From NCBI GenBank assembly GCA_963771735.1, contig CAVYUN010000002.1, positions 1,116,001 through 1,180,000 of the forward strand: a stretch of 64,000 nucleotides of DNA, in the 5' to 3' direction. The notes under the pieces were generated by a model. It did no database searches. It was not told where the DNA came from and was given only the letters and a program-made list of their open reading frames with translations. Within the stretch, counting starts at the first letter, position 1, and each line of letters opens with the position of its first letter. The position numbers and the translations under genes are program-made. This DNA is from 66-474 sp963771735 (GTDB lineage: Bacteria > Pseudomonadota > Gammaproteobacteria > Xanthomonadales > Rhodanobacteraceae). This document shows, piece by piece, positions 45,762-53,989 of this stretch.

Positions 45762-46763
45762 ATGTTCGATTCGAAATCGATACTTATCACCGGGGGCACT
45801 GGATCCTTCGGCAAGCAATACGTCAAGACGCTGCTGGAGCGCTGGAAGCCAAGGCGCCTGGTGGTGTATTCGCGTGACGAACTCAAGCAGTACGAGATGC
45901 AGCAGGTTTTCGACGCCCCGTGCATGCGCTATTTCATAGGGGACGTGCGCGACCAGGCACGATTGACCCAGGCCATGCGCGGCATTGATTTCGTCATCCA
46001 TGCCGCGGCACTCAAACAGGTGCCGGCAGCCGAATACAACCCGATGGAGTGCATAAAGACCAACGTTTACGGTGCCGAAAACGTGATCCATGCGGCGTTG
46101 GCAAACGAAGTGGAACGGATCATCGCGCTGTCTACCGACAAGGCGGCCAATCCAATCAATTTGTATGGTGCGACCAAGCTGGCGTCCGACAAGTTGTTTG
46201 TCGCCGCCAACAACATGGCAGGTGGCCATCGCACCACGTTCTCGGTGGTGCGCTACGGCAACGTAGTGGGTTCGCGTGGTTCCGTGGTGCCGTTCTTCAA
46301 ACAGCTCATTGAGAAGGGTGCCGGCGAACTTCCCATCACGGATCCGCGGATGACACGCTTCTGGATCACCCTGCAGCAGGGTGTGGACTTCGTCTTGCGG
46401 AATTTCGAGCGCATGAGCGGTGGCGAGATCTTCGTCCCGAAAATCCCGTCCGTGCGCATCGTCGACCTGGCGCGTGCAATGGCGCCGGGGCTGCCCCACA
46501 AGGTGGTCGGTATCCGGCCAGGTGAAAAACTCCACGAAGTCATGTGCCCGGCAGACGATTCGCACCTGACGCTTGAGTTCGACGACCATTACGTGATCTC
46601 GCCCACCATCACATTCGTGAATCGCAGCAACGACTTCCGGGTCAACTCTCTGGGAGAGTGCGGCAAACCAGTGCCACAGGGGTTCGAATACAACTCCGGG
46701 ACCAATCCGTGTTTCCTCGACGTGGCTCAAATCGCAGGATTGAATCAATCGGGAGAGGCTTGA
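45762..46763 (+). CDS. pseB: UDP-N-acetylglucosamine 4,6-dehydratase (inverting) PseB
   Basis: A 333-residue SDR enzyme that opens pseudaminic acid synthesis: it removes water from UDP-GlcNAc and inverts C5. The cofactor motif ILITGGTGSFGKQYVKTLLE, the substrate segment IHAAALKQVPAAEYNPMECI, the catalytic Asp-Lys pair in ALSTDKAANPINLYGATKLA (with the Tyr and Lys of YxxxK) and VRYGNVVGSRGSVVPFF identify the PseB/FlaA1 short-form group. The start at 45762 leads a run pseB-pseC-pseF with 1-base to 4-base spacing. The preceding 115 bases are less GC-rich and may hold a promoter. Confidence 0.93.
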   Translation: MFDSKSILITGGTGSFGKQYVKTLLERWKPRRLVVYSRDELKQYEMQQVFDAPCMRYFIGDVRDQARLTQAMRGIDFVIHAAALKQVPAAEYNPMECIKTNVYGAENVIHAALANEVERIIALSTDKAANPINLYGATKLASDKLFVAANNMAGGHRTTFSVVRYGNVVGSRGSVVPFFKQLIEKGAGELPITDPRMTRFWITLQQGVDFVLRNFERMSGGEIFVPKIPSVRIVDLARAMAPGLPHKVVGIRPGEKLHEVMCPADDSHLTLEFDDHYVISPTITFVNRSNDFRVNSLGECGKPVPQGFEYNSGTNPCFLDVAQIAGLNQSGEA

Positions 46764-46764
46764 G

Positions 46765-47925
46765 TTGATCCCTTATGGCCGCCAGGACATCACGCCTGCC
46801 GACATCGACGCCGTGGTCGAGGTCCTGACATCCGACTACCTCACCCAGGGCCCCGTCGTACCGCGATTCGAACGGGCGGTTGCCGCATCCTGCGGAGCCG
46901 CGCATGCGGTCGCGATGAACAGCGCCACGTCGGCGCTGCATGTCGCATGCATGGCGCTCGGGCTAGGGCCTGGCGACTGGCTCTGGACCAGCCCGACAAC
47001 TTTTGTCGCTTCGGCGAATTGTGCGCTTTACTGCGGCGCGCGGGTGGATTTCGTCGACATCGATCCGCGCACATGGAACATCAGCGTGGATGCGCTGAAG
47101 GCAAAGCTTGAAGAAGCTTCGGCCCAGCATCGCCTGCCGAAGGTGGTTGTGCCGGTTCATCTCGCGGGCTTGTCGTGTGACATGCGGGAAATCCACGATC
47201 TGGCGCGGCAATATGGTTTCAAGGTCATCGAGGATGCTTCGCACGCTATCGGCGGCACATATCTGGGTGAGCCCATCGGCAACTGTCGTTACAGTGACAT
47301 CACGGTTTTCAGCTTCCATCCGGTGAAGATCATCACCACCGCCGAGGGCGGGATGGCTCTCACCAACGACGCTGGGCTGGCGAATCGCATGGGGCGCCTG
47401 CGCAGCCATGGCATCACCCGTGACCCGTCGGAAATGACACGGCCGTCCGAGGGCGCTTGGTATTACGAACAAATCGAGCTTGGATACAACTATCGGTTGA
47501 CCGAGTTGCATGCTGCACTGGGATTGAGCCAGCTGGAAAGACTCGGCGGCTACGTCGATAGCCGCCATGCGATCGCCGATCGCTACGATGCCGGATTCGA
47601 GGGATTGCCCCTGATGTTGCCGGCACGGATGGGGGACCGTCGGTCGAGCCTGCATCTTTACATCGTGCGCCTGCAACGCGATCGTATCCGCCGCAGCCAT
47701 CGTGAGGTTTTCGATGCGTTGCGTGGCGCCGGCATAGGCGTCAACCTGCATTACATACCCGTGCATCTGCAGCCCTGGTATTCCCGTTTCGGTTTCAAGG
47801 CGGGTGACTTCCCGCAGGCCGAACGCTATTACGCGGAGGCAATCAGTTTGCCGATCTTCCCGGTGCTCGAGCCAGTGCAACAAGATCGGGTCATCGACGC
47901 GATGAAACGCGCGATTGAGTCATGA
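46765..47925 (+). CDS. pseC: UDP-4-keto-6-deoxy-sugar aminotransferase PseC
   Basis: A 386-residue PLP enzyme of the DegT/DnrJ family giving UDP-4-amino-4,6-dideoxy-N-acetyl-beta-L-altrosamine. It begins MIPYGRQDITPADIDAVVEV, typical of PseC, so the TTG at 46765 is the start; GGGAGAGG (46750-46757) precedes it. Later segments are AVAMNSATSALHVACMALGL, VVPVHLAGLSCDMREIHDLA, the PLP-binding Lys in FSFHPVKIITTAEGGMALTN, and YNYRLTELHAALGLSQL. It follows pseB by one base and overlaps pseF by 4 bases. Confidence 0.93.
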   Translation: MIPYGRQDITPADIDAVVEVLTSDYLTQGPVVPRFERAVAASCGAAHAVAMNSATSALHVACMALGLGPGDWLWTSPTTFVASANCALYCGARVDFVDIDPRTWNISVDALKAKLEEASAQHRLPKVVVPVHLAGLSCDMREIHDLARQYGFKVIEDASHAIGGTYLGEPIGNCRYSDITVFSFHPVKIITTAEGGMALTNDAGLANRMGRLRSHGITRDPSEMTRPSEGAWYYEQIELGYNYRLTELHAALGLSQLERLGGYVDSRHAIADRYDAGFEGLPLMLPARMGDRRSSLHLYIVRLQRDRIRRSHREVFDALRGAGIGVNLHYIPVHLQPWYSRFGFKAGDFPQAERYYAEAISLPIFPVLEPVQQDRVIDAMKRAIES

Positions 47926-48617
47926 GAATCGCCGTCATTCCTGCGCGGGGTGGCAGCCGGCGCATTCCACGGAAGAACATCAAGCCCTTTTGCGGCAAGC
48001 CCATGATCGCGTGGTCGATCGGGGTCGCACTTGGCAGCGGCTGCTTCGATCGCGTGATTGTCTCCACGGAAGACGAGGAAGTGGCCCATGTCGCCGGCGC
48101 GTTGGGGGCGGAAGTGCCATTCAAGCGGCCTGTGGAGCTTGCGGACGATTTCACGGGCACGTTGGCTGTAATGAAGCACGCGGTCGATTGGTGTGCCGCA
48201 CACGGTCCCGTACCGGAGCAAGTCTGTTGCGTCTACGCGACTGCTCCGTTCCTCCAGGCCGATGATCTTCGCAGGGGACGCGATTTGCTGGCGTCCGAAG
48301 ACTGCGATTACGTTTTTTCGGTCGCGCCATTTGAGGCCCCGATCCAGCGCGCGTTGCGCGTTGGGCCGTCGGGTCGCGTTGCGATGTTTCAGCCGGAGTG
48401 TTTTTCGGCACGGTCGCAGGACCTGGAACCTGCCTATCATGACGCAGCCCAGTTTTACTGGGGCCGTTTCGAGGCCTGGCGAGCCGAGCGACCCATGTTC
48501 TCGCCGTCTGCGGTGGCCGTGATATTGGCCAAGGACAGGGTGCAGGATATCGATACGCCGGAGGACTGGACGCGTGCGGAGCGGATGTTCCGCGCGCTGC
48601 AGTTCGGTGATGCGTGA
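47922..48617 (+). CDS. pseF: CMP-pseudaminic acid synthetase PseF
   Basis: A 231-residue cytidylyltransferase that activates the nonulosonic acid with CTP. MRIAVIPARGGSRRIPRKNI is the nucleotide-binding start, followed by VIVSTEDEEVAHVAGALGAE, the segment VCCVYATAPFLQADDLRRG and FYWGRFEAWRAERPMFSPSA. Short length and sequence fit PseF better than NeuA, in keeping with pseB and pseC upstream. It overlaps pseC by 4 bases (ATGA). Confidence 0.9.
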   Translation: MRIAVIPARGGSRRIPRKNIKPFCGKPMIAWSIGVALGSGCFDRVIVSTEDEEVAHVAGALGAEVPFKRPVELADDFTGTLAVMKHAVDWCAAHGPVPEQVCCVYATAPFLQADDLRRGRDLLASEDCDYVFSVAPFEAPIQRALRVGPSGRVAMFQPECFSARSQDLEPAYHDAAQFYWGRFEAWRAERPMFSPSAVAVILAKDRVQDIDTPEDWTRAERMFRALQFGDA

Positions 48618-48695
48618 GGTCGTCCACTGCTCGCAAAGAGCGCCTGCTGCTTTGGCAGGCGGATTTTGTCAGCGTCACCCGCACGAGGTTGATTA

Positions 48696-49319
48696 ATGCC
48701 GTACAAGACCGAACAAGAAGCATTCTGGGCCGGTGATTTCGGGACGGAATACGTCCAACGCAACCGGGGCGATCAGCTGCTCGCTTCGAACCTTGCGCTG
48801 TTCGTGCGGGCGTTATCGGCCGCGGGTGAACCTGCAAGTTGCGTGGAACTCGGCGCCAACATTGGCATGAACCTCAAGGCACTCAAGCTGTTGTATCCGC
48901 GGCAGGAGCAGCACGCCGTCGAGATCAACGCGCAAGCGGCCGCCGAACTCGGCAAGCAGTTGCCGGAATGCACCGTTCACCAAACGTCATTGCTCGAGTT
49001 CTCGCCTACGCGCACTTGGGACCTGGTGCTGATCAAGGGCGTCCTCATCCACATCGCGCCGGACTGCCTGCCCGAGGTCTATGACTTGCTGTACCGCTCG
49101 ACGGGACGCCACTTGCTGGTCTGCGAGTATTACAACCCGACGCCGGTTTCCATCCCCTACCGCGGGCATGCCGAACGCCTGTTCAAGCGCGACTTCTGCG
49201 GCGAGTTGCTGGATCGGCATTCAGGCTTGGAGCTGATCGACTATGGATTTGCCTATCACCGCGATCCGTGTTTCCCACAGGACGATGTCAACTGGTTCCT
49301 GCTAGGCAAGCGCCAGTGA
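48696..49319 (+). CDS. Pseudaminic acid biosynthesis-associated methylase
   Basis: A 207-residue SAM-dependent methyltransferase. The SAM site is CVELGANIGMNLKALKLLYP (about 48-67), followed by QHAVEINAQAAAELGKQLPE and LVLIKGVLIHIAPDCLPEVY. The N-terminus YKTEQEAFWAGDFGTEYVQR NR and the end CFPQDDVNWFLLGKR are typical of the methylase family that accompanies Pse genes. Its substrate is unsettled. It sits between pseF and pseG on native GC-rich sequence. Confidence 0.85.
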   Translation: MPYKTEQEAFWAGDFGTEYVQRNRGDQLLASNLALFVRALSAAGEPASCVELGANIGMNLKALKLLYPRQEQHAVEINAQAAAELGKQLPECTVHQTSLLEFSPTRTWDLVLIKGVLIHIAPDCLPEVYDLLYRSTGRHLLVCEYYNPTPVSIPYRGHAERLFKRDFCGELLDRHSGLELIDYGFAYHRDPCFPQDDVNWFLLGKRQ

Positions 49320-49343
49320 TCGCCCACGGAGGCGCATGACACC

Positions 49344-50411
49344 GTGAAGATCGCTTTCCGGGTTGATGCTTCCCTCGACATGGGCACGGGGCATGTCATG
49401 CGTTGCTTGACCTTGGCCGAGGCCTTGCGCGACCGCGGCGTGACCAGCCACTTTGTGTGCCGCGCCCATCCTGGCAATCTGATCGCCAAGGTACGCAGCC
49501 GCGGGTTCGAGGTGAGCGCGCTGGCACGCGAACCGGATGATGTCCGGAACCCCGTGGCGAAACCCGCTCACGCTCCATGGCTGGGCGCCGACTGGCGGGT
49601 CGATGCTGCAGCGACGCGGGAAATCCTGCAATCGTTTGATCCAGATTGGCTGGTCGTTGATCACTATGCACTGGATCGATCCTGGGAACGCGAAGTGCGG
49701 ACCGATTGCGGACACCTCATGGTCATCGACGACCTTGCGGATCGGGGACATGCTTGCGACCTGTTACTCGATCAAAACATCGGGCGCGAAGCCCGCGACT
49801 ACGTTGGGTTAGTCGATGGTACCACCCGGCTCATGGTGGGCGTTAAGTATGCCTTGCTGCGACAAGAATTTGCCGCCCTTCGCGATTGCAGTATTAAGCG
49901 CCGAAGGCGTGGCACGCTACGGCACATACTGATCAGTATGGGTGGGATAGACAGGCACAACGTAACCGGCAAAGTGCTAGATTCATTAGCTAAAGGTAGC
50001 CTTAAGGAAGGCCAGCATATTACTGTCGTTATGGGTCAAAACGCCCCAGGGTTGGAACAAGTTAAGGTGAGCGCTGCACGTTTGCCGCGGTCATGCGAAG
50101 TTCGCGTCGAGGTGAATAACATGGCCAAGTTGATGGCTGACGCAGATTTGGCGTATGGAGCGCTAGGTGTATCAGCACTCGAGCGAATGGTCGTTGGATT
50201 GCCATCAATCATAACGCCTTGCGCAGAAAATCAGTTACAAGCATTTGCGCAAATTTGTGGGTTAGGTGCCGCGCTGCCATTAGATGAAACGCACATCACG
50301 ACACAACTACAATCGCTAACTCCGAGTATCCTTCATGCCATGACTATCGCTGCGGCGGGCGTATTAGATGGTAACGGTACCATCCTGGTTGCCAAAGAGT
50401 TAATATCATGA
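49344..50411 (+). CDS. pseG: UDP-diacylamino-trideoxy-altrose hydrolase PseG
   Basis: A 355-residue GT-B-fold hydrolase that removes UDP from the acylated altrosamine, releasing the free sugar for PseI. IAFRVDASLDMGTGHVMRCL has the catalytic His of the Gly-His pair, with WLVVDHYALDRSWER and MVIDDLADRGHACDLLLDQN. The C-terminal lobe has HILISMGGIDRHNVT and ALGVSALERMVVGLPSIITP. The GTG at 49344 follows GGAGG at 49328. Base composition drops sharply after about 49850: the first half uses the GC-rich local codons and the second half is AT-rich, so the gene looks chimaeric. Confidence 0.9.
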   Translation: MKIAFRVDASLDMGTGHVMRCLTLAEALRDRGVTSHFVCRAHPGNLIAKVRSRGFEVSALAREPDDVRNPVAKPAHAPWLGADWRVDAAATREILQSFDPDWLVVDHYALDRSWEREVRTDCGHLMVIDDLADRGHACDLLLDQNIGREARDYVGLVDGTTRLMVGVKYALLRQEFAALRDCSIKRRRRGTLRHILISMGGIDRHNVTGKVLDSLAKGSLKEGQHITVVMGQNAPGLEQVKVSAARLPRSCEVRVEVNNMAKLMADADLAYGALGVSALERMVVGLPSIITPCAENQLQAFAQICGLGAALPLDETHITTQLQSLTPSILHAMTIAAAGVLDGNGTILVAKELIS

Positions 50412-51861
50412 GAATTGTTTTCTTTGGTTCAAATCATCGCATTTTCGAAATGCTATCGAATGCTGTACATATTTCATGCATCGTTGTTGAGGCATACAGA
50501 CTTAATAAAGAAATTAAGACATTGGCATTTCTTAGAAACGTCAAATTGATAGTAGTCGAGGCATCTGAGGATCTATCCAAACGAGGAATAAGTGGAGACA
50601 TGGGTATATCGTGTGGATTTGGGTTAATATTTACCAAATCACAAATTCGAAATTTTAGGGATGGCATAATAAATATCCATTTCGGACACCTTCCCAATAA
50701 TCGCGGGCGTCACCCCTTATCATGGGCATTTCTTATGAATGAATTTGAGATATGGACTACTATGCATTTAATAGATGAAGATATTGATCGTGGGACACTT
50801 TTGTACAAATTTAAGGTCGAAAGATTTTTAGATGACGATTTGGATTCTGTGCAAAATAGGATAATTCCTTTTCTCGGACAGGCCCTGAAAGAGGCCATTA
50901 GCGTGCTGAAGAGTGGTAACGGTAAGTGCTTATGTGGTGGTCATTATATGGAGAATTTGTCTACAAAACTTAAGAGCTTAGTTCCAAAAGAAGTTGATGC
51001 CGCGTATTTATTAAATGCCGTGAGATCGCAAAAAAAGTATGGGGGTATAGAAATATATGGGAATCAAATAACGCAAGCCTACGTATTTGATCAATCGTAT
51101 TACGATGAGACCTTTTCGATAATTACGACCAGAGATAATTTCAAGATTATGGTGAAATAGCTTATGAAATGTGCAATTATGCAACCAACTTACTTGCCGT
51201 GGTCGGGCTATTTTAATTTGATAGGCTCGGTTGATATTTTTGCATTTCTTGATGATGTGCAATATGAGCGTCGATCATGGCAGTCGCGGAATCGAATCCT
51301 GCTTCATGGCAATGAACACATGTTAACGGTTCCCGTAAAGCACGTTAGTAGGGATGCGCTTATCTGCGATATAACGACCAGCGAATCGCGACCCGGTTGG
51401 CGGGGCGATCATTGGAGGATTTTGCAGTCGGCGTATTCGAAGGCACCGTATGGGGATGACCTACTAGGATTCTTAGAGCCGTATTACCAAGAGCAGGGAA
51501 TATTGAAACTTGCTGATTTCAATATGCTACTTATTAGAGACTTGACGCTTGCATTAAATATTTCCGTACAGTTTGTGAGAACGTCGAGCCTGTCGTGCAC
51601 CGCGTCTAGGTCTGAGAAGTTGATTTGTATTTGCGACAAACTGCAAGCGGCAACGTATTTGTCCCCTCGTGGCTCGGCCCAATATCTCAAGATAGATGAT
51701 TTTGAAAATCGTACGCGTGTGTCTTTGGAATTCCAGTCCTATGACCCGTCTTCGTATCCGCAATACCGGTCTGATCATTTTGTTACGCATCTTTCCATAG
51801 TAGATGTTGTCGCTAACATGGGGTTCTCTATGGCTCGTTCGTATGTTTTGGGTCTAGTCTA
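49850..51861. other. Low-GC block inside the Pse cluster
   Basis: Composition changes from about 68% GC (41 of 60 in 48901-48960) to about one third (20 of 60 in 50461-50520), then returns to GC-rich at the pseI start codon (51862). The block covers the 3' half of pseG, the formyltransferase-like gene and the WbqC-like gene. Such a sharp change with intact overlapping genes suggests replacement by homologous exchange with a low-GC donor cluster. No insertion sequence or tRNA marks the edges. Confidence 0.8.
50408..51160 (+). CDS. Formyltransferase-like protein (candidate sugar N-formyltransferase)
   Basis: A 250-residue protein of the methionyl-tRNA formyltransferase fold. After MRIVFFGSNHRIFEMLSNAV, the catalytic Asn and His are in GIINIHFGHLPNNRGRHPLS, and TMHLIDEDIDRGTLLYKFKV carries the matching Asp region. 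The substitution of Pro-Ser by Phe-Gly after the His and the short C-terminus set it apart from Fmt. It overlaps pseG by 4 bases and lies in the AT-rich block. No PseH-type acetyltransferase is seen in the cluster, so this enzyme probably acylates the 4-amino group of the UDP-sugar, using formyl-THF. That role is inference. Confidence 0.72.
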   Translation: MRIVFFGSNHRIFEMLSNAVHISCIVVEAYRLNKEIKTLAFLRNVKLIVVEASEDLSKRGISGDMGISCGFGLIFTKSQIRNFRDGIINIHFGHLPNNRGRHPLSWAFLMNEFEIWTTMHLIDEDIDRGTLLYKFKVERFLDDDLDSVQNRIIPFLGQALKEAISVLKSGNGKCLCGGHYMENLSTKLKSLVPKEVDAAYLLNAVRSQKKYGGIEIYGNQITQAYVFDQSYYDETFSIITTRDNFKIMVK

Positions 51862-51862
51862 A
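51164..51862 (+). CDS. WbqC-like family protein
   Basis: A 232-residue protein of the WbqC family, frequent in O-antigen and nonulosonic acid clusters and without a proven activity. Family marks are MKCAIMQPTYLPWSGYFNLI, IFAFLDDVQYERRSWQSRNR, LTVPVKHVSRDA and the C-terminal YLSPRGSAQYLKIDDFE. It is AT-rich like the preceding gene and its stop codon overlaps the pseI start by one base (TAATG). It may act in sugar modification or transfer; no catalytic residues can be named. Confidence 0.8.
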   Translation: MKCAIMQPTYLPWSGYFNLIGSVDIFAFLDDVQYERRSWQSRNRILLHGNEHMLTVPVKHVSRDALICDITTSESRPGWRGDHWRILQSAYSKAPYGDDLLGFLEPYYQEQGILKLADFNMLLIRDLTLALNISVQFVRTSSLSCTASRSEKLICICDKLQAATYLSPRGSAQYLKIDDFENRTRVSLEFQSYDPSSYPQYRSDHFVTHLSIVDVVANMGFSMARSYVLGLV

Positions 51863-52917
51863 TGGCAGGTGTAAGCATTCGTATCTGCGGCCGAGACATC
51901 AGCAATGAGGATGTGCCGTATGTAGTTGCGGAAATGTCGGCCAACCACAACGGCAGGATTGAAACCGCGTATCGGATCATCGATGCAGCGAAAGAAGCCG
52001 GCGCCGACGCGGTCAAGATCCAGACGTACACGCCGGACACCATCACGCTCAAGAGCGATGCCGACGCTTTTCGCATCCACGGCGGGCTCTGGGATGGACG
52101 CTTGCTTTACGACCTGTATGCCGAGGCGCACACGCCCTGGGAATGGCACGTCCCTCTCTTCGAGCATGCGCGCAAGGCTGGCATCACGATCTTCAGTTCC
52201 CCGTTCGACAATACCGCGGTCGATTTGCTGGAGGACCTGAACGCTCCCGCTTACAAGATTGCCTCGTTCGAGGCGGTGGATTTGCCGCTGATCCGCTATG
52301 TGGCGGCCACGCGCAAGCCGATGATCATTTCGACCGGCATGGCCGATTCGGACGAAATCGGCGAAGCGGTCGCCGTCGCGCGCGATGGCGGTTGCAAGGA
52401 GTTGGCTCTGCTGCGCTGTGTCAGCAGTTATCCCGCGCCGGCAGCCGACTACAACCTGCGCACCCTGGCCGACATGCGTGCACGGTTCGGTACCGTGGTG
52501 GGTCTGTCCGATCACACCCTCGATAACACCACCGCAATAGCCAGCGTGGCGCTGGGCGCAGCGATCATCGAAAAGCACTTCACCCTCGATCGCAATGGCG
52601 GTGGACCGGACGATAGTTTTTCATTGTTGCCCGCCGAATTGTCTGCGCTATGCCGCGACGCCCGCACGGCCTGGTCCGCACTGGGTCGCGTGGATTACGG
52701 TCGCAAGTCGAGCGAACTTGGCAACGTGAAATTTCGCCGTTCGTTGTATTTCGTGAAAGCTCTTGCGGCGGGCGAACCGGTCACCGCCGATGCCGTGCGC
52801 AGCGTGCGGCCCGGCTACGGCCTGGCTCCCAAGCACCTGGACAGCGTGATCGGTCGCAGGGTTGCGCGTGCGGTCGATGCGAACACGCCTGTCGCGTGGG
52901 AGTGTTTCGAACAATGA
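51862..52917 (+). CDS. pseI: Pseudaminic acid synthase PseI
   Basis: A 351-residue NeuB-family synthase that condenses the 6-deoxy-diacylamino-altrose with phosphoenolpyruvate. It has PYVVAEMSANHNGRIETAYR, AGADAVKIQTYTPDTITLKS, AYKIASFEAVDLPLIRYVAA, STGMADSDEIGEAVAVA, GLSDHTLDNTTAIASVALGA and IIEKHFTLDRNGGGPDDSFS in the barrel, then a C-terminal SAF/antifreeze-like domain (about 290-350; SVRPGYGLAPKHLDSVIGRR). Codon use is again GC-rich, in contrast to the two genes before it. With pseB, pseC, pseG and pseF it completes the route to a CMP-activated Pse derivative. Confidence 0.93.
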   Translation: MAGVSIRICGRDISNEDVPYVVAEMSANHNGRIETAYRIIDAAKEAGADAVKIQTYTPDTITLKSDADAFRIHGGLWDGRLLYDLYAEAHTPWEWHVPLFEHARKAGITIFSSPFDNTAVDLLEDLNAPAYKIASFEAVDLPLIRYVAATRKPMIISTGMADSDEIGEAVAVARDGGCKELALLRCVSSYPAPAADYNLRTLADMRARFGTVVGLSDHTLDNTTAIASVALGAAIIEKHFTLDRNGGGPDDSFSLLPAELSALCRDARTAWSALGRVDYGRKSSELGNVKFRRSLYFVKALAAGEPVTADAVRSVRPGYGLAPKHLDSVIGRRVARAVDANTPVAWECFEQ

Positions 52918-52959
52918 CCGGGTTCCGGGTGCCGTCGACCCGTTGCACTTGCGCGTGAC

Positions 52960-53947
52960 ATGACGGCCAGCGTCATCATCGGGTTCACGCCCTTCCACCT
53001 CATGCCGATGCGGGAATTGGAATGCCTCGCGGAAGGTGACGTGCATGTCTTCCATCCGATGGCGGCCGAGCCCGGGCTCCTGGGCATGAAAGCCGGCGTC
53101 TCGTTCCTCGGCGCATGCAACAACCCGCGCAGGCCCAGATGGACGATGTACCGCGCCGCATGTCGCGCCATCGACAGGATCATGCGGAGTGGCGACGCGG
53201 TAAACGTGTACCTGCCGCATCCATTCAACCCGATCGCCAATTACGCGTTCTTTCACGCCGGACCTGCAGCCGTTACATCTACCAGGACGGCCTCCTCAAT
53301 TACTACGATGCCGCTACCCCGCTGCGGTCGGCTGCGCGCCTGCGCCAACGCGCCAAGGGCTTGGCCGCGGGCGTTGCGTACCGGACGTATCGCGGACACC
53401 TCAGCGGCATCGATGCGTTACCGGTGGCGGTGCGGCTTTTTCACCCATCCCGACCGTATCGTGAGCGCGCGAGAAATTTCCCAGTTTGCAGAAGCTCGAT
53501 TTCCGGCACGAGGCCGGTGCCAGCGAAGCCACGCGGTCGCGCGACACCTTGTTCCTCGACCAGGCCATCGAATCCGCTGTCGGCGCGGCGCGCGCGCAAA
53601 CCATCCGCCGCCGGACCGCCGAATACGTCAACGCGCTCGGTGGCCGCGTCTTCTACAAACCGCATTACGCGCAGGGACGGGTCGCGACGCGGGACCGGTC
53701 CTGGACGCCGCTGGATCCGACGCTGAATGCGTTACCTGCGGAATGGGTGGTCGCCAGGATGGGTTTTGCCAACGTCGTCAGCTTCTTCACCTCCGCCTTG
53801 GTGAATATCGCCATGGGAAGTGGCACCACCACTTGCCACGCGACAGCCGCCGGAGTCGTGCCCGTTTCCGTCGATGGCCGCGCCACGAACCTGGGTGAAG
53901 TGCTTTCCGGCCTGGGCGTCACGGTGGTCGACCTGTCCCGCGCCTGA
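52960..53947 (+). pseudogene. Sialyltransferase-like glycosyltransferase, multiply frameshifted
   Basis: Remnant of one gene across three frames. Frame one starts at 52960 (MTASVIIGFTPFHLMPMREL) and continues to FNPIANYAFFHAG (about 53260). Frame two then reads RYIYQDGLLNYYDAATPLRS to about 53420. Frame one returns briefly (FFTHPDRIVSAREISQF, about 53435-53485). Frame three reads LDFRHEAGASEATRSRDTLF to the stop at 53947 (GLGVTVVDLSRA). The order of motifs (a QDGLLNYYD element, a late VSFFTSALVNIAMG with following TTTCHATAAG) recalls sialyl- and polysialyltransferase-type enzymes, consistent with use of CMP-Pse made by the adjacent genes. At least three indels are needed, so either a decayed gene or poor local sequence. 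Confidence 0.65.
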
Positions 53948-53989
53948 CGCGTCGGGCGGACGGATCAGTCCGTGGGTCGAGGGTTGGCT

